Shown here: one piece after another, positions 1-12,565 of the stretch
How positions within the stretch are numbered: the stretch's first letter is position 1
Layout: every line of letters starts with the position of its first letter
DNA from: Earliella scabrosa
Taxonomy: Eukaryota > Basidiomycota > Agaricomycetes > Polyporales > Polyporaceae
Assembly (NCBI GenBank): GCA_022605405.1
Contig: JABYQQ010000019.1
Span: 62,001-126,000, forward strand
Length of the DNA stretch: 64,000 nucleotides
Reading direction: 5' to 3'
Made by a program: the position numbers and the translations under genes
The notes under the pieces: generated by a model
Databases searched by the model: none
The model's input: only the letters and a program-made list of their open reading frames with translations
What the model was told of the DNA's origin: nothing

Positions 1-38
1 GATACGAGGTCATTGCTCATTCGTGCTGGCCGCGACAG

Positions 39-613
39 GACGCGCAAGATGCTAGACCGTCTCGTCATCATCACGGTCAACACCGGAGTGTGGACCGCTC
101 TCCTGGCTATCATCGACATGACCCTGGTAAGTGACTACCGTCCATCCCATGGTCGATAGGAAACTGACGGATCATCCAGCTCTTCGTCTACCCAACCGGT
201 ATTCAATTCACCGTTGTCGAGTTCCCTCTCGGCCCACTGTATGTCAACGCGTTCCTCGCGAATCTCAATGCGCGGACGTACGTCCGTAACGAGCTTCCTA
301 CCCACAACAGCGTTGCGCTGGACACTGGGACGGACACTTGGGCTGTGCGCGAGGGCAGCGTTCACACCTCTACGAAGGTATCGTCGCGCCCCCAGGTAAG
401 ACGACATTTATCCTCTGGTGTGCCTATTCTCAACCGCTTCGTCTACCGTAGACTAGGGGACTCCGGTTCGCGACCCCAAGTGAGCTCAACACCTCCATCA
501 GCCGGGATTCCATTCGCGTCGACAAGGTGAGGACGTCAGACGTATATGGCTACAGCAGGGACTGATGCTCTCGCTTTATGTAGGCACCCAGCATTACAGG
601 GGTTTCTGAGTAA
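39..613 (+). CDS. DUF6534 family membrane protein, 3' part only
   Basis: This is the 3' end of a multi-exon gene whose 5' part lies left of the window. The first visible exon starts at 39 after a CAG acceptor and encodes TRKMLDRLVIITVNTG. Further exons run 180-377 (YPTGIQ, then LYVNAFLANLNAR), 452-526 and 584-613, ending in TAA. The introns 127-179, 378-451 and 527-583 have GT-AG borders and keep frame. It matches the C-terminal half of the complete paralogue at 33,790-35,801 exon by exon. DUF6534 proteins are seven-helix fungal membrane proteins of unknown function that are strongly expanded in Agaricomycetes. The visible part has no stop or frameshift, so I read it as a partial view of a possibly intact gene. 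Its function is not known. Confidence 0.75.
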
Positions 614-619
614 GCTCCC

Positions 620-2990
620 GGGTCGCAGGCACGTTGGACTATGGTCGTCAAGGCGTACGCGCATTTCGAGGTAATCTACTGTTTGTGTCTCCTCTGGTCT
701 TGTGCGGTCTTTATTGTGTCAATTTTGTACCATTCCTCCCTCCTTTCGTGTAGACATTCCATTTCGATGGTCGTGTAATTTTACGGACATATCAAACAAT
801 GGGAGGCTTGCTCAATCGGGAGACTTGAAGTTCTGCCCCGAGGGCCGACCGTCCGAGTTGAAACTCAAAGGGACGTATGTGTCTATCTTATCTAATCTAG
901 GCGCTGGACGGTCTTGGCGCCACGTTGAGGGTACATCTCTTCCGAACCTCCTCCATCTCGAGTTCTGGTTGGGAAACTCTTTTGAGCTACTACAGTAGTA
1001 TGTAGTGAGTATGTTTGACTCCTGTATCCATGATGACTTATACTCACCATAATACAGATCATGTATCGTACCCAGGGCGACGGAGCATTTGAATGACAGC
1101 TCTTTCCAAACTCACCTACTCAAGTGTGCTACTGCAGTACTGGAAGCTTTCTGCACAACGGGCTAGGCACATAGCTACAGTACTCCAAGACTCTCAACCG
1201 TCGATATCCATCCATTATCGTCATTTGTGACGCGGGGCAGCAGGGACACGAGCTGGCAGGGAGCGGGCGGTATGGTTCGTGCAGTTGTGAACTTGTGTTC
1301 CAGGTACGGCTCTCCCCTCTTCTGTCGGGGACTTGCGTCTTACCTTGACGCGAAGACTCGTTTACCGGGGACCCCACTGTGTCGTTCTTCTATTGTGAGT
1401 GGCCATTTTAGAGAGCCAGTTGCCCACACTGGACGGGGCATATCCTCGGTTCCTTGATCTAACTATCAATGCCCTTGCGCGCGATGTTCATGTTCATATC
1501 CAGCCAAGAGTTCAAATCGTGCAAGCCACTTATGAATACATCGACCGCCCAACATCAGGACCCCAGGACAATATCTAGTTCCTTCCCCATCACTTCCTCC
1601 AGAGCCCATCGCGTCGCACGTTGACATCATCAAGACTATGGTCAGTAGAGTTCTTCATCCGATCGCGTTTCGTCCCCGTATCTTCTACTGGTCACACTGA
1701 CAGTCATTTCAGGAGCGGTGATCGTGCCAAAACCCTCATGCGTGCGATCAGGCACTCGAAGACGAGCATAACGCCACTTCGCCGCACAGTGCTGTCGTCT
1801 ATCTGTCGTCCATCCCCACTTCCTTGAGCGAAGATCGAACTTCCGCCGCTCCGAATCGACCGCGGACGTGCGCGCTCTCAACTCAATGGAACGACGTCCA
1901 CTTGGAGCAAGACTGCATTGGATAGGTTCCTGTGGGTCGCCAATGGAGATGCCGTCAGTTGTCGAATGGCGAACGCACCCCGCAACATTGGACAGTGCTG
2001 GAGCTGGGGCCTGACGTAACTATCGCTGTCGGTGCGGGCATGATTGTGAGGTATTCTTGTCAAACCTACCGCGGTCCTGTGCTCACGCAAATTATATCGT
2101 ATTTTGACTGGATCTCCTCAAGCATGGCCCCATGGTCGTCCAACGCTCGTATGGCCCCACAAATGGGTTCGCCAGCTGGAAGCAGCACCCTTCGATACTT
2201 TCCGTTCAGCAATACTTGCTCACGCTGACTTGCGCTATCTGTTGGCGTCGAACTCGGGACGAGTTGGGTAAGCCGGAAGTGTCTTGGGTCCGGTATACTG
2301 GCAGCCCCGGTCACACTCGGAGAGTCTCAACTAGAGAGTCGCACCCTCTGGTCCTTCGCGCTTGGGTGAGTCTCACGATAACTCCATTGATAATTCCGTG
2401 CGCGATTGCATTCATGCCCTCTCTGATCGCAACGCAAGGGAAGGGCCGCCGGTCCTGGGAGATGACACAGCGGAAGCAGTACTCCGTACTCACCCAATTG
2501 GGTTATCAGTGTGTCGAATGTCATACGCAGCGGTTCGTCATATGTGAGTTGGTCTTGTCGTCATCGCCCTTGCATCGTCATCACAACCCCGTTCTCAGGC
2601 TTTGGACAGCTCGCCGCGCGGGCAAGTGGCGGAGGCCGCCGATGAAGACGAGACCCACCCATGCGTTCGTCTAGGCTGCAATAGAGCGCAAAACACCAGA
2701 ATGTCAGACGCTTGATGACGCTGTGCAGATGCGACCGTGTCACCGTTGTGCCCCGCATAGGCCTCGGCTTGCGGTACGTGCTGCGTCCCTAATGCGTGCG
2801 CTTAACGTTGAGAATTCCTAGCAGGCCCGGAACGCCCGAATCTCATCGAAGTGGTTGCCATGCGTTTGGAGGACGCTATACCCCTTGACAAATCCAAGGA
2901 CAAAGTAAGTTATCCACTCTATACGTTGTTGATCGTCAACAGTGATATGATACATAGGACTAGCAACGCCTCGTAATCCGTCATGCCGTC
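620..2990. other. Gene-poor stretch with decayed coding fragments
   Basis: No intact gene was found. Short patches look like former protein-coding sequence. Near 940-1,000 the plus strand encodes LPNLLHLEFWLG, and near 2,825-2,905 it encodes LIEVVAMRLEDAIPLDKSK, both reminiscent of leucine-rich F-box proteins. Stops in all frames separate the patches and no splice model joins them. I read this as a degraded F-box/LRR-type gene or non-coding DNA; the family assignment is weak. Confidence 0.3.
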
Positions 2991-2998
2991 AGGCACTA

Positions 2999-4509
2999 TT
3001 ATAGCTTAAACACGATCTTCTCGGCACTATGCTTCCCGTCCTTGATGTATTGCATACCCTCAGGTATTGCTGCAAGGCCGCCCTTCCACACCTTCAATGG
3101 ATTCGGCCTCAACATCCCCCGATCAATCAGGCGCGGCATCTTGGCACAGAAAGCCGCGATTTGTTGCGTGTCGTATGGCCTGACGGCAAAGTTCATCCCG
3201 ATCATCCTGAATGGCCGCCCGAAGACTGTGTACAACAGTATGTCTGCGCCCATTCATCGTCAACCTCCTATGTTCCGGTAGGTAGGACTGCGCACTCACA
3301 TATGCGCTCGACGTCCACTCTTTCTTCGATCTCTGCTTTCGGCACCAGAATGACCACCTTGCCTCCTCCAGGTGCTACGATCCGTTGCAACAACTGCTGC
3401 GAGTCTTGAGAGCTTATGCAATCGATGGCATGCCGTATCGTGTCCCCTGTTGCCTTCTTCAAGCTCTGCACAAGCTCGCCGCGCGACCCATGGTAGTCAA
3501 GGACCAGATCAGCGCCTAAGGCAGTGAGGTGCGTGAAGTTCCGTGGAGAGCATGTCGTGGCCACATTGTATCCGGAGGCGCGGAGAAGTTGCACTGCATA
3601 TTGACCGCATGATGCTGTGGTACGCGGGCGTGAGCGCGTGCGGAGCGCGGCTGAATACGACGTACTGCTACCACCGTAGACGAAGACCCATTCGTCTCGG
3701 ACCTTATGCGGGCTGCTGGGGTCGGGCTCGCAGAGCCCGAGCCGCGCTTTGTGGAACAGTCCTTGAAGCACGGTCCATACCCTAGCCGCGCCTGATGAGC
3801 ATACTTCCTGACACCCAAGTACTCGTATAGCCCCGTGAGAGCGTTTCGGGATCGAGAAGAGACCAAGGTTCTTGTGGATGCGTTACAGCTCGTGGCGCAT
3901 CTCCACCTTGTCTGCTTCGCCGATGAAGCATCAGTCTTCTGGACTGCGAGCCTTCTTGGGCATGTTCTGGTGCAGAGGGGGTCCGTGCGGAGAGAGATGC
4001 TCACCCGCATGTCATTGCCGCAGCCTCCTCATAGGCCATTCGCTCCGGGAGGACCCATACGAGCTCTGCAGGTGCTTTCACGTACTCGGCGAACGCACCG
4101 CGGTCCGGGTAGTAGGCCCCATGGACGAATGTCGCGACGCGTTCGCCGACCGTGCGCTGCTTCACGTTCTTCCCCACTCGTACGATCTCTCCTGCCATGT
4201 CAACCCCGAGGATTGCGCCAGGGTTGCCTACGAACTCGGCCACTGTCCAAGGTGTACGGCGAAAGAGGGAGATGGCAGCAGATATTGTTATTCAGGCGTT
4301 CTGTCATACCACAGGAGAGACGTACTCTTCCATTCTGCATTGTTAAGAGCGACTGCCGCCGTCTTGATAAGGACTTCGTCGTCGTCTATCGTAGGGATTG
4401 GTCGGTCTTGCACAGCTACTGTCCTGTCCTGTACCAGACCGAGTCGACTTAGACGCGGCGACGTTCTCGGCCACGAACTGCGTACCTCTTGAATCACCAA
4501 AGCCTTCAT
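2999..4509 (-). CDS. MDR-superfamily reductase (zinc-type ADH-like / trans-enoyl reductase-like)
   Basis: Six exons join in frame to 346 aa: 4509-4486, 4428-4326, 4242-4005, 3781-3666, 3614-3300 and 3243-2999. The N-terminal GroES-like domain carries VLIKTAAVALNNAEWK and GAILGVDMAGEIVRVGKN. The Rossmann part has WVFVYGGSTSCGQYAVQL (nucleotide-binding turn), then ATTCSPRNF and ALGADLVLDYH. No structural-zinc cysteine cluster or catalytic zinc ligands are visible, so a zinc-free quinone- or enoyl-reductase-type NADPH enzyme is more likely than an alcohol dehydrogenase. ATG 4509 starts MKALVIQE; an in-frame ATG at 4527 adds six residues. The third intron (3782-4004, 223 bp) is unusually long here. 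Probable role by family and context: NADPH reduction of an enone or enoyl intermediate in the neighbouring pathway. The substrate is unknown. Confidence 0.82.
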
Positions 4510-4529
4510 CTTGTACAGAATGGTCATCT

Positions 4530-5400
4530 TGAGATGTCAGCCGGGTGCAAGGGTATCTGGGATGCCCGGGTGGTCCCACTCGTCCTCTTATGAAGGGGCG
4601 CACGAGAAGCATCAAAGTCAAAAGGCTGCGAGTGCACCGGTGTTGCGCTCGCAGTGGATGTCCGTATACTTTTCCCGTTGACCCCATCCAGTCGCGGCAC
4701 AGCATTGACAGCGATCCTCCCACTTGGGAACCTTATTGAAGCTCCGTGGTTGCTGTGTCGTAAGGCGCATCTGCCATCTTGCTCGCGCTCCGGATGTCCC
4801 GTGGATGTTTCATCGGACATGAAACGAGCAGCCGACGGCGTGCTTGCTGTCTCCATCACCATCGGGGTACATTGATGGACGCGTCTCAAGAATCATCCTT
4901 CGTAATGAACCATGGCCAGTCTATGCAATGCATCCACACTCAACGAACTTCATAATCGCCTGCCAGAGAGCCCCGGTCTATTCCATCTGGTGCGCGCTCG
5001 TCCCGCCACGCTTAGGGTTGATTTCGTGTCTAACATGCTCTCTAGGATTCTTGGCACCGCTGCCAAGGCTCTCACTTCACTGTGGCCGATTGTGACTTGG
5101 AAAAGTGTACTCTCCCTTCTTCAACGTCTCCCTGACCCCGCATTCAGTCTGGCCGCCCTTGATCAAGAGGTGTGGCTCTCTCGAGGTGGGTACTCTGCAC
5201 AAGTGAGTGTACGCAAGCGTTCTCACCTATCGTCCGGGGTAGCACCAACTCTAAGTGGTGGTATGCCGTATTGTTCATATTCTAGCGGATGAGCATCGAC
5301 GACGCAAAAATGAAGTGCGTTGTTGCCTGCTTGATGCAGAGGTTATGTTACTACCGCATCTATTGTAGTGAGTAGTATCACCAGTTATCCATGTCTCGCT
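4530..5400. other. Intergenic stretch with one unassigned coding-like patch
   Basis: This stretch lies upstream of the MDR reductase and should hold its promoter next to 4510-4600. A plus-strand open frame at 4912-5292 looks protein-like in composition: it encodes LSLLQRLPDPAFSLAALDQE and several aliphatic runs. It has no recognised family, no splice context and no conserved partner, so I leave it unassigned. Confidence 0.3.
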
Positions 5401-6170
5401 TACCTTGACCTACCATCGTGTCAGTCGCGGGCAAGAAAGCGTTGTGGGAAGGCATTATAATCATGACTTGTCAGTGTACGCTTTCCCTGTCGCGTTGCCA
5501 AACTAAATGGTCACTGAACTATGCTGTAGATTCCTGTCTATCTCCTCATCTGGCAGTCTCCTCATGTGACAGCGAAGCATCTCGGCCCTATACATCTACC
5601 AACAGTCCGACTCGGGTTCGGAAGTGAGTGAGGGCGCATACAGCCCAGCAGCTCGTCTCAACCTTACCTCCGCTGTAGCAGGACGCGAAAGATGTTGGAT
5701 CGACTCGTCATCATTACTATCCCGGTGAATACTGGTGTATGGACGGCGGGCGTGGCCATCATCGATCTGACGTGGGTCTGTACCTTCGCTCACCTTGACC
5801 TGTACTGGTCTATTGTTAACCCGATCGTCGACGTAGCTTCCCGTCTACTGTACTGGTGCAGTACTACATCGCCGGGCTCTCGATCCGTTCTCTCTACGTC
5901 AACGCCTTCCTCGAGAACATCAACGCGAGATCGCTTGTGCGCAATCCTACAACAACTTCTGGCTGGAGTATGCAAGCGCAAGTCAGTGGACCGTGCGGGA
6001 CAAACGGTCTCACCTGTCGAACGGTTCGCACTCTCATGCATGTACCCTCGGGACTACTAGTTTTGGCATGTACTGATCCACTCAAATCCTTCACGGTGTA
6101 GGGAATGCGTGTCACCGTGGGCCCAGTGTGGGGACTGAGACCCCTGTCAGCAACGGCTTCTCGCACTAGG
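5400..6170 (+). pseudogene. DUF6534 pseudogene
   Basis: Relic of the same family as 39-613 and 33,790-35,801. After a CAG acceptor near 5,685 comes TRKMLDRLVIITIPVNTGVW, with two extra residues before VNTG compared with both paralogues. A GT-AG intron follows, then a damaged exon with LYVNAFLENINARSLVRN near 5,895-5,940. The hydrophobic segment expected before this block and the YPNGIQ segment after the intron are scrambled or frame-shifted. Upstream, 5,545-5,625 shows a decayed copy of the preceding exon ending in a GTGAGT donor. I found no intact start-to-stop model. The remains indicate that three copies once flanked this region. Confidence 0.6.
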
Positions 6171-6550
6171 TAAAGGTGATCATGCCTCCTCCTCTCGAGC
6201 GGGTGACTGGTCTCTCATCAGGTGTTGGAGCTGCAGGGAATCCCGTGAGGGCGATCCATGTTATACAACCTGGGTGATGCGCACCTGCCATACCGGCCGT
6301 AGGCGACTCGGGAACTCTTGAATTGAAGGGTTCTCTTGTAGTACTGTTAGCGAACTACGAGAAGTTATCTATCGTTGCTGTTACTTGTTGACTGCATGTT
6401 CGTTGTATGATGGCCCTTTGTGGCCCATTGTACGCGCGGCGGCTGTGGGCCGTTCGAGTTACGACGTAGTACTCGAACTTAGCTGTGTCTTCGAGCACGT
6501 GGGCGCTTAATTCCGACTGTCTTGCTACCATGATCCATCTTGCTGTATAA

Positions 6551-6588
6551 GTCGGTAGCGCCGGCAAGCGGCATCGCCCACTACCGAC
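6551..6588. repeat. Hairpin-forming inverted repeat
   Basis: GTCGGTAG at 6,551-6,558 and CTACCGAC at 6,581-6,588 are perfect reverse complements separated by 22 bp. The right arm, extended to CCCACTACCGAC (6,577-6,588), is also the exact reverse complement of GTCGGTAGTGGG at 7,976-7,987. Confidence 0.6.
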
Positions 6589-6672
6589 TCGTTCACGATG
6601 GAATGTCGATAATCGGGGTAGGAGTACTTTGCTAGCTGTAAGTACCATGTCGTATGGGTCGGAAACATCAAC

Positions 6673-6700
6673 CCCAGTGAAAACGCCGGCTGTTCTAATC
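6673..6700 (+). repeat. Left arm of a 28-bp inverted repeat
   Basis: CCCAGTGAAAACGCC and the following bases to 6,700 are the reverse complement of 7,783-7,810 with 27 of 28 positions matching. The arms enclose about 1.1 kb. Possible terminal or subterminal repeat of a decayed DNA transposon or MITE. Confidence 0.6.
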
Positions 6701-7394
6701 TTTGGTAGTCGTCTACGATCATTGCATAGACTAGAATTGATCGGCATCGTTCGCCAACGATGGTAATTGACAATTTGGAGTGAATCAAAGATTTAAACTT
6801 TCGGTGAATCGTTGCCCATCGTTGCACATCTATGCTCGTCCTTGCTCGTCCGTTGTGATCATTCGCAATCGTTGAAATGAATAGAATCTATTCGCCCAGA
6901 CCACAATACATTGTAAATGATAGGAAAAGAAGCGGAGCCCTGCCCCCCTCTACGAGCCCGCCCTGCGGCGCCGCCTTCGCCCGTCTCGCCCCAGTCCGGT
7001 AGCTCCCCGTCTTCGTATGGCCGTAGCGTCCACAGTTGTGAAAGAGAATGACTCACCATATGTATCCTGGTGATGTATGTTGCGGCGCATTCTGTCGGGA
7101 GTATGAAGTCAGTGAAGTCAACGCCTATATGCGTATAAACGCACCGACCGTCCTAGGTAGCTGTTAGCGCAATCAATATCATACCCCACCAGACTGGCGC
7201 TGTCATCTAACCCTTGGACATGCATTTGATGCGGATATATGCGCGTACATCGCTTACCGCGATATGGAGTGCAATCGAGCGCGATGGCGTCCGAGTCGAG
7301 GAGGCATTGTCGTCGCGAGCAAGTTGGACTGCCGTAGAGCATAGCAGCAAAGAGAGCAAAGAAAAAGGCGGGACGGCGTCGTGGGCGTGAGGGA

Positions 7395-7450
7395 AGGAAG
7401 AGAGAGAGAGAGACCGAGAGAGAGAGGGAGAGGGAAAGAGAGAGGAGCGG
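7395..7450 (+). repeat. GA-rich simple repeat
   Basis: Imperfect (GA)n run, visible as repeated GAGAGAGAGA blocks. Low-complexity sequence with no coding role seen. Confidence 0.8.
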
Positions 7451-7782
7451 ACTCGAGCGACGCGCTTCAGTTTGGCAGTCCCAGAGATCATGTGATCGCT
7501 CGACTGTGGAGCAATGCGGTGGCCCGAGTGTCTGTTGCAGTTACTAGGCTAACGTAGCGGTATACTTATAGTGTAGATCCACTGGCATTCTGTCTTGTAA
7601 GTAGAACGCGTAGATGTCGTACTACTTATGGTGTCACAATCGTATGGAACCGCGTCGGGATATGGCATATGGAAGGAGGATAAATGCAACGACTTCTATG
7701 TCAATTTCAACTGCTTCGCGTCTTCGAAAAGATATCTGCCCAGCCTACCAAAGATGCCCTTAGATTTCCACAGATGCCCAAC

Positions 7783-7810
7783 GATTAGAACAGGCGGCGT
7801 TTTCACTGGG
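7783..7810 (-). repeat. Right arm of a 28-bp inverted repeat
   Basis: GATTAGAACAGGCGG and the following bases pair with 6,673-6,700 (one mismatch, at the C/G in the centre). Confidence 0.6.
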
Positions 7811-7963
7811 CATCAACTATAGGGCGCGCATCAGTCGGACTAAAGTCCTCCTTCAACGCGCCCCCTTTGGAGGGAACTTGGAAGTCGAGACCGCCACAGA
7901 ACCCTCACGTGAAATGTCATGTGACGTTGGACCGGCTAAGGTGGAGTCGATCATCCACAGAGA

Positions 7964-7987
7964 CCCACTACCTAAGTCGGTAGTGGG
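7964..7987. repeat. Perfect 9-bp stem hairpin
   Basis: CCCACTACC at 7,964-7,972 and GGTAGTGGG at 7,979-7,987 flank a 6-base loop. The right arm also matches, inverted, the copy at 6,577-6,588. Confidence 0.65.
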
Positions 7988-10900
7988 AATATCCTCCGCA
8001 TCCTTTGGACTCACCCGTCGTTCTCACACCATGTTCTGCGGCCGACTTACACGAACCCACGACACCGTCTATACTGTGAAACCAACCTCGGTCGTCGACA
8101 TACTTCCCGAAGGATCATCGCGTCACCCAGGACACCCAGCTCGGAACATATCCACTCGCATCGCGATATGCTCCGGGTACTGTGGGCATGACGCTTGGGG
8201 TAACGAGGCTCTACAAGGCTCAGTGGGAAGCGCAGGGGATGGGGTAGAGATTACAACGGCCGCTTCCAACATACTCGGTACGGATACGCGCTCCTCTTTG
8301 TCTTTGTCGTGCATTCATCCATGAAGATTAGCTAGGAAGAGCCATAGCTGCTTGCGTCACCCTCTGCCAGTCCCGACTTTGCGCAAGATGTGCTTCAGTG
8401 ACACAACTAGCTAGCCTAGCTCATCCCTGACTCACGATGCGGAGTGGCAGGCAGACACTATCTTAGAGGAGGGAGAACGTAGTTGTCGATCGCCTGAATG
8501 TGAGTTCAACTGCTGGGCATCGGAGGAGGCACCCCTGTCTCACCCTGAGGGTGGACCATGATCGTCCGGATTTACGAGGATACTATGCCTCGGTATGTTT
8601 CCGTTTCTTCCTCCCATACTTCCACCCGGTGCCAACTCGTCTCTTCTCTTGCAGCTCGAATGGCGAACAATATGTGCGGGATGTTGGACTTCCCTCGTCG
8701 TGATCTGGCCCTCTCGTGCACCGCGGCGCCTGAGGTAGTGAACTTGGAGCAGCTTCGGTGCCGGGGCCCCTGCCGGAGCCGTCTACGAAGGCAGCTCTTT
8801 GTTGAATAGGTGCGTATACCTTCCACGCCACGTCATCACCCGCAAGGTTCTCTTGAGCTGAGGCGAATCGTCCTACGCAGATGCCTGTCTCTACAGATGT
8901 GGGTTTTGTGCTTCCCATCGTATAGCACCTCCTAACTTGGACCCAGTTGTCCCCAAAGCGACGCTTGACGCGTATCGTCAAGCTGTCATGCTACCCTTCA
9001 TCTGAGAGCCTTGCATGACTCCTTTCGACAAGCACGCATAGTACGTTATGGCATTTTTGGTCTAACATTTGCCCGGATACTCAGCGTAACCAACACAGCT
9101 CGACGAACTATCCTCTTTGCCCTTCTCCATGGAGCTTCGACTAAGGCGGACGGACGGCAGCAAGTTCCTTATCGAACCATCGACTATGGCGTATCAGGGT
9201 ACTTCGCTTGCCTGAGCTCGTAGATGGTATCCAATACGTTGTGATAATTAGTTGCGATCCTCGGGGGTATGAGTAAGTTTCTTGACACTCAGTGACACGA
9301 AGTCCCATGGTCATACTTGATTGTGCAGCTATCCGAAGACGTGGCGGACAACCTCTCCGCACCAGTTCCGAGTTCCGCACCACCTATTCCACGCCCGCTC
9401 AAGATTCATCTGAAACGAGTACTGCGACTACTTCAGCGCTCCACCCCCGACCGGACCTGGAGAGTTCTGGTACGATATCAGCAGTTTGCACACAGCTGAG
9501 CGAACACGCACATTCTGTTCGCCGACCATACATTCGGTTCGTGCGGTCAAATGGGGAAACTCGCGTCGCCGCAGGAGGGCCCTCGCTTAGGACGACGCCG
9601 CTCGAGCCTTCGACACGCATCGCCAGCCGGCTCTCCGCCAGACCTGTGTCCTATCCGAGGCACCGTGCGACGGTGAACTAACTTCTTAGTGTGTTATGGC
9701 GTCCAGCGCGCATGACCACAACCGAAGATACGATGCCTTCTAGTCCCTCTCGACTGTCACCCGCTTCTCTCTGACAATTGGTCCTTGCATCCCACGACGA
9801 CCGCAAGGGGAGGCCGTCGTGCCTGCGCGTAACTTGACGATGTCCACGCGCTGCCCCTAGGCCTTGTGTTCGACACTGCCCTGCTCTCAAGCATGTTGTT
9901 CTTTCACGGAGCGCGGTGCCCACTCCCATGCATGTCGCGGGACTGCATGTACGTACGTGCGTCCCGGTCACTCTCGTAGGCTGACGGCTATACAATGCAG
10001 TAACGCTCTCGTAACGCAGCTCCAGCACATCTCCTGTACGCGTGGTTACGTTTACTATAGCCGTTGCCAACTTCTATTCGTTGAGTCTGGCCACTGTCGG
10101 GTGGGTTCTTGTCTACAATCCCCTTGCGTATTCAGCGCCCCGCTAGATGTCCTAGCCCACGCCGGAGGGGGGTTTCCGATGCCTGCGCAGTCCAACGCGA
10201 AATGCCGTCATAAGAATGCACGATCCGGATATCCAGTAACGTTCCAAGTCGTGAGTGTTCGGGGTCCGCAATCAACCAGCGCTTCGCCGACAAAGATGCG
10301 ATACAGACGCAACATTCATCGAACTCTGTGGGCAGGTCTTTGAAGGCATCCTGCACCCGGAGTGCTCCACTGCTCCCTTGTTCAGCAAGTCATGACCGCG
10401 GGATGCCGTAAGGACGTCATCCCCCCTAGTATGACCTTTATGGTACTCTTGATTGTCTTCGACGTACACCGGTGAACCACACGATCCGTGAGCAGCCTCA
10501 TCATATCCATCAATGCAAGTCAATGCCCATGCTAAATCATGTAGATGAAATGAATGATAACGATGTTGACATAGACGCGGTCGCCGTCCAAACTCCGGTG
10601 ACCATTTTCCCCTGTTCGGCATGATATTACGAACTCTACGACCATGTCGTCACTCCGCCTCGTGGGGTAGGTCCGCGAACAGAAGCGGTGAAGAAGGGAT
10701 TGCGGTATCACCTCGGCTTTCACATGGTGGAAGAGAACAGCAACATCAATCCCATGTGACGGTCGGCGTGAATATTCTAACGCACGCGTAGGCAACAGGT
10801 GCTCGGTGCAAATGTATCTTTGCAAAACCATGAGCAGTGATCGGAGCCTTGGATACACATGGCAATGATACTTCTGTCGCTGAGCAGCGCTGAGCTCCAT

Positions 10901-11133
10901 GGCGGGTTGAAGATCTCATCTGTCACTTGTGGTCTCGTTGCTGTTAATCCCGCATGCGTGCGCTTCTACATCTCGCCCACGAGACAGAGGTGCAGGATCA
11001 TAGTCGCAATCCTTCGCACGCTGTTACGAGCAGATCCTCTTCGCGGGACATCATTTCAGATAGCGGAAGTTGGCAAGTTACGCTGTGCTAACGGCATGAA
11101 GTAACGCCGTCGAAGTTGTGGATCAGCACCTGC

Positions 11134-12565
11134 TCAGAAACGCGGTCGTTGGAACTCATAACTAGCAGGCGTCGATGTCAGCATCCCGCTCCGGCATAAG
11201 GCAATTTGCGACTCACAGTTCCTCGAGGTATTTCATCTCGTCCGCACTCAGTGTCTTGGCAGTCGTTATGCTCTCTTCAAGCCGCTCCAGCTGCACGTAG
11301 GTCAGCACATTGCCGCTTCGCCAGGGAGGGGGCGATGATTAACATGCCTTGTTCACACCCACGATCGGGCTCGTCACCTTGGCCGAGACCCAGGAGAGCG
11401 CAACTTGGCTCATCGTCCAGGAGCGCTTCTGTGCAAGCTCCTCGACCCGACGAATGATTTCGTTGTCAGACTCGCGCCTCTTCTTCTCGAAAGGACCACC
11501 TTTGGCAATCGTGGAACGTACACCTTCCGTGCCGAGCGGGCGTGCCAAGTACCCAGTCATGAGCGGACCGTAAGCAAGCACCGCGATGCCTTTGTAGTTA
11601 CAGTACGAGATCATCTCTAGCTCCTGTTAGATGCGTTGTAAGCCTAATGGCGTTTCAACTCGTTATGCCGTGCAACGTACCTCGGTTCGATAGAGAAGGG
11701 AGTACTCGAGCTGAATGCTGACGAACTGTGTCCATCCGTGCACCTCGGCGACACGATTCATTTCCGCTAGCTGCCATGTCTTCAGGTTGGACGCGCCCAA
11801 GTAGCGCACTTTGCCGCTTTGCACGAGGTCATGCAGAGCCTTCATCGTCTCCTCGATTGGTGTCGTTGCATCGAAGTAGTGAATCTGCAGCACGTCGATG
11901 TAGGACGTACCCAGTCTGGCGAGCGAGGCTTCGACCTGGTTGAAGAGCGCGGTCCGAGACAGACCACCTTGATTGACATAGTCTCTAGTCTTCAAGAGAG
12001 CGCCTTGGATGCGTGACGAATTGAGGGAAGGGTCGGAGGCGGCCACGAAGTAAGCTTTGGTCATGATGACCAGATTCTCTCTCGGGATGTCATACTGGGA
12101 GCCAGTCAGCGTAGTAGACGGACTGCTCATCTATCGGTGACACGCTTGCCTTCTCCATGAATACTCGAATGATTCGCTCTGAGTCGCCATTCGAGTACAT
12201 GTTCGCAGTATCGATGGTATTGATTCCAAGATCCCATGCGCCCTTCAGAATAGGCAGGGCCTGAGCGCAGAGAGAATGAATCAGCGCTGCTTTGCAAGAG
12301 ATATTGAGACTGGTATTATTGGACACACCTCGTCTTCTGTGATAACCCAGGACTTGAATCCCGTCAGCACAAGCGGCGTGAAATACTAGTATCGTACAAC
12401 AATCACGACATACGTTCCATGCTTTGTCACCAAATGCCATTCCACCAAGCTTCAGGCTGTTCAGTCATGAGTATCATGTCCGCAGATGCTACCACGTACT
12501 ATGGGCACCGAGATTCGAAGCCCGGACTTGCCGAGCTGGCGATACTCCGCCAAGGCTTGAGACAT
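11134..12565 (-). CDS. Aldo-keto reductase (AKR1)
   Basis: NADP-dependent aldo-keto reductase of the fungal aryl-alcohol dehydrogenase / potassium-channel beta-subunit-like group. Exons join in frame from [15 protein letters not shown] to the terminal exon [12 protein letters not shown]. The AKR catalytic residues are present: Asp and Tyr in [11 protein letters not shown], Lys in VIMTKAYF and His in LQIHYFD. Later blocks VRYLGASNL and [17 protein letters not shown] are typical of the family. One intron starts with GC rather than GT (donor at 12,149), where both paralogues use GT or have equivalent sequence. Start 12,565 aligns with the paralogue starts. It is the most divergent of three copies in the window. 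Inferred role: reduction of an aldehyde or ketone intermediate next to the terpene cyclase. Confidence 0.88.

Larger units (their letters stand above)
6200..11100. other. Long gene-poor region
   Basis: About 4.9 kb with no convincing gene on either strand. It is locally AT-richer near 6,350-6,900 and has a purine-rich simple repeat near 7,395-7,450. Open frames such as 7,878-8,324 (+) and 9,678-10,070 (-) have no recognisable family, no compensating splice sites and no coding-like composition. Two inverted-repeat arms and two hairpins at 6,551-7,987 are listed separately. The region may be decayed transposon or gene DNA, but I cannot name a source. Confidence 0.35.

Noticed and set aside
2132..2674. 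180-residue plus-strand open frame
   Set aside because: No recognisable domain; neighbouring patches in other frames look equally coding, consistent with decayed DNA.
7878..8324. 148-residue plus-strand open frame
   Set aside because: No family similarity, no splice partners and no coding-like composition.
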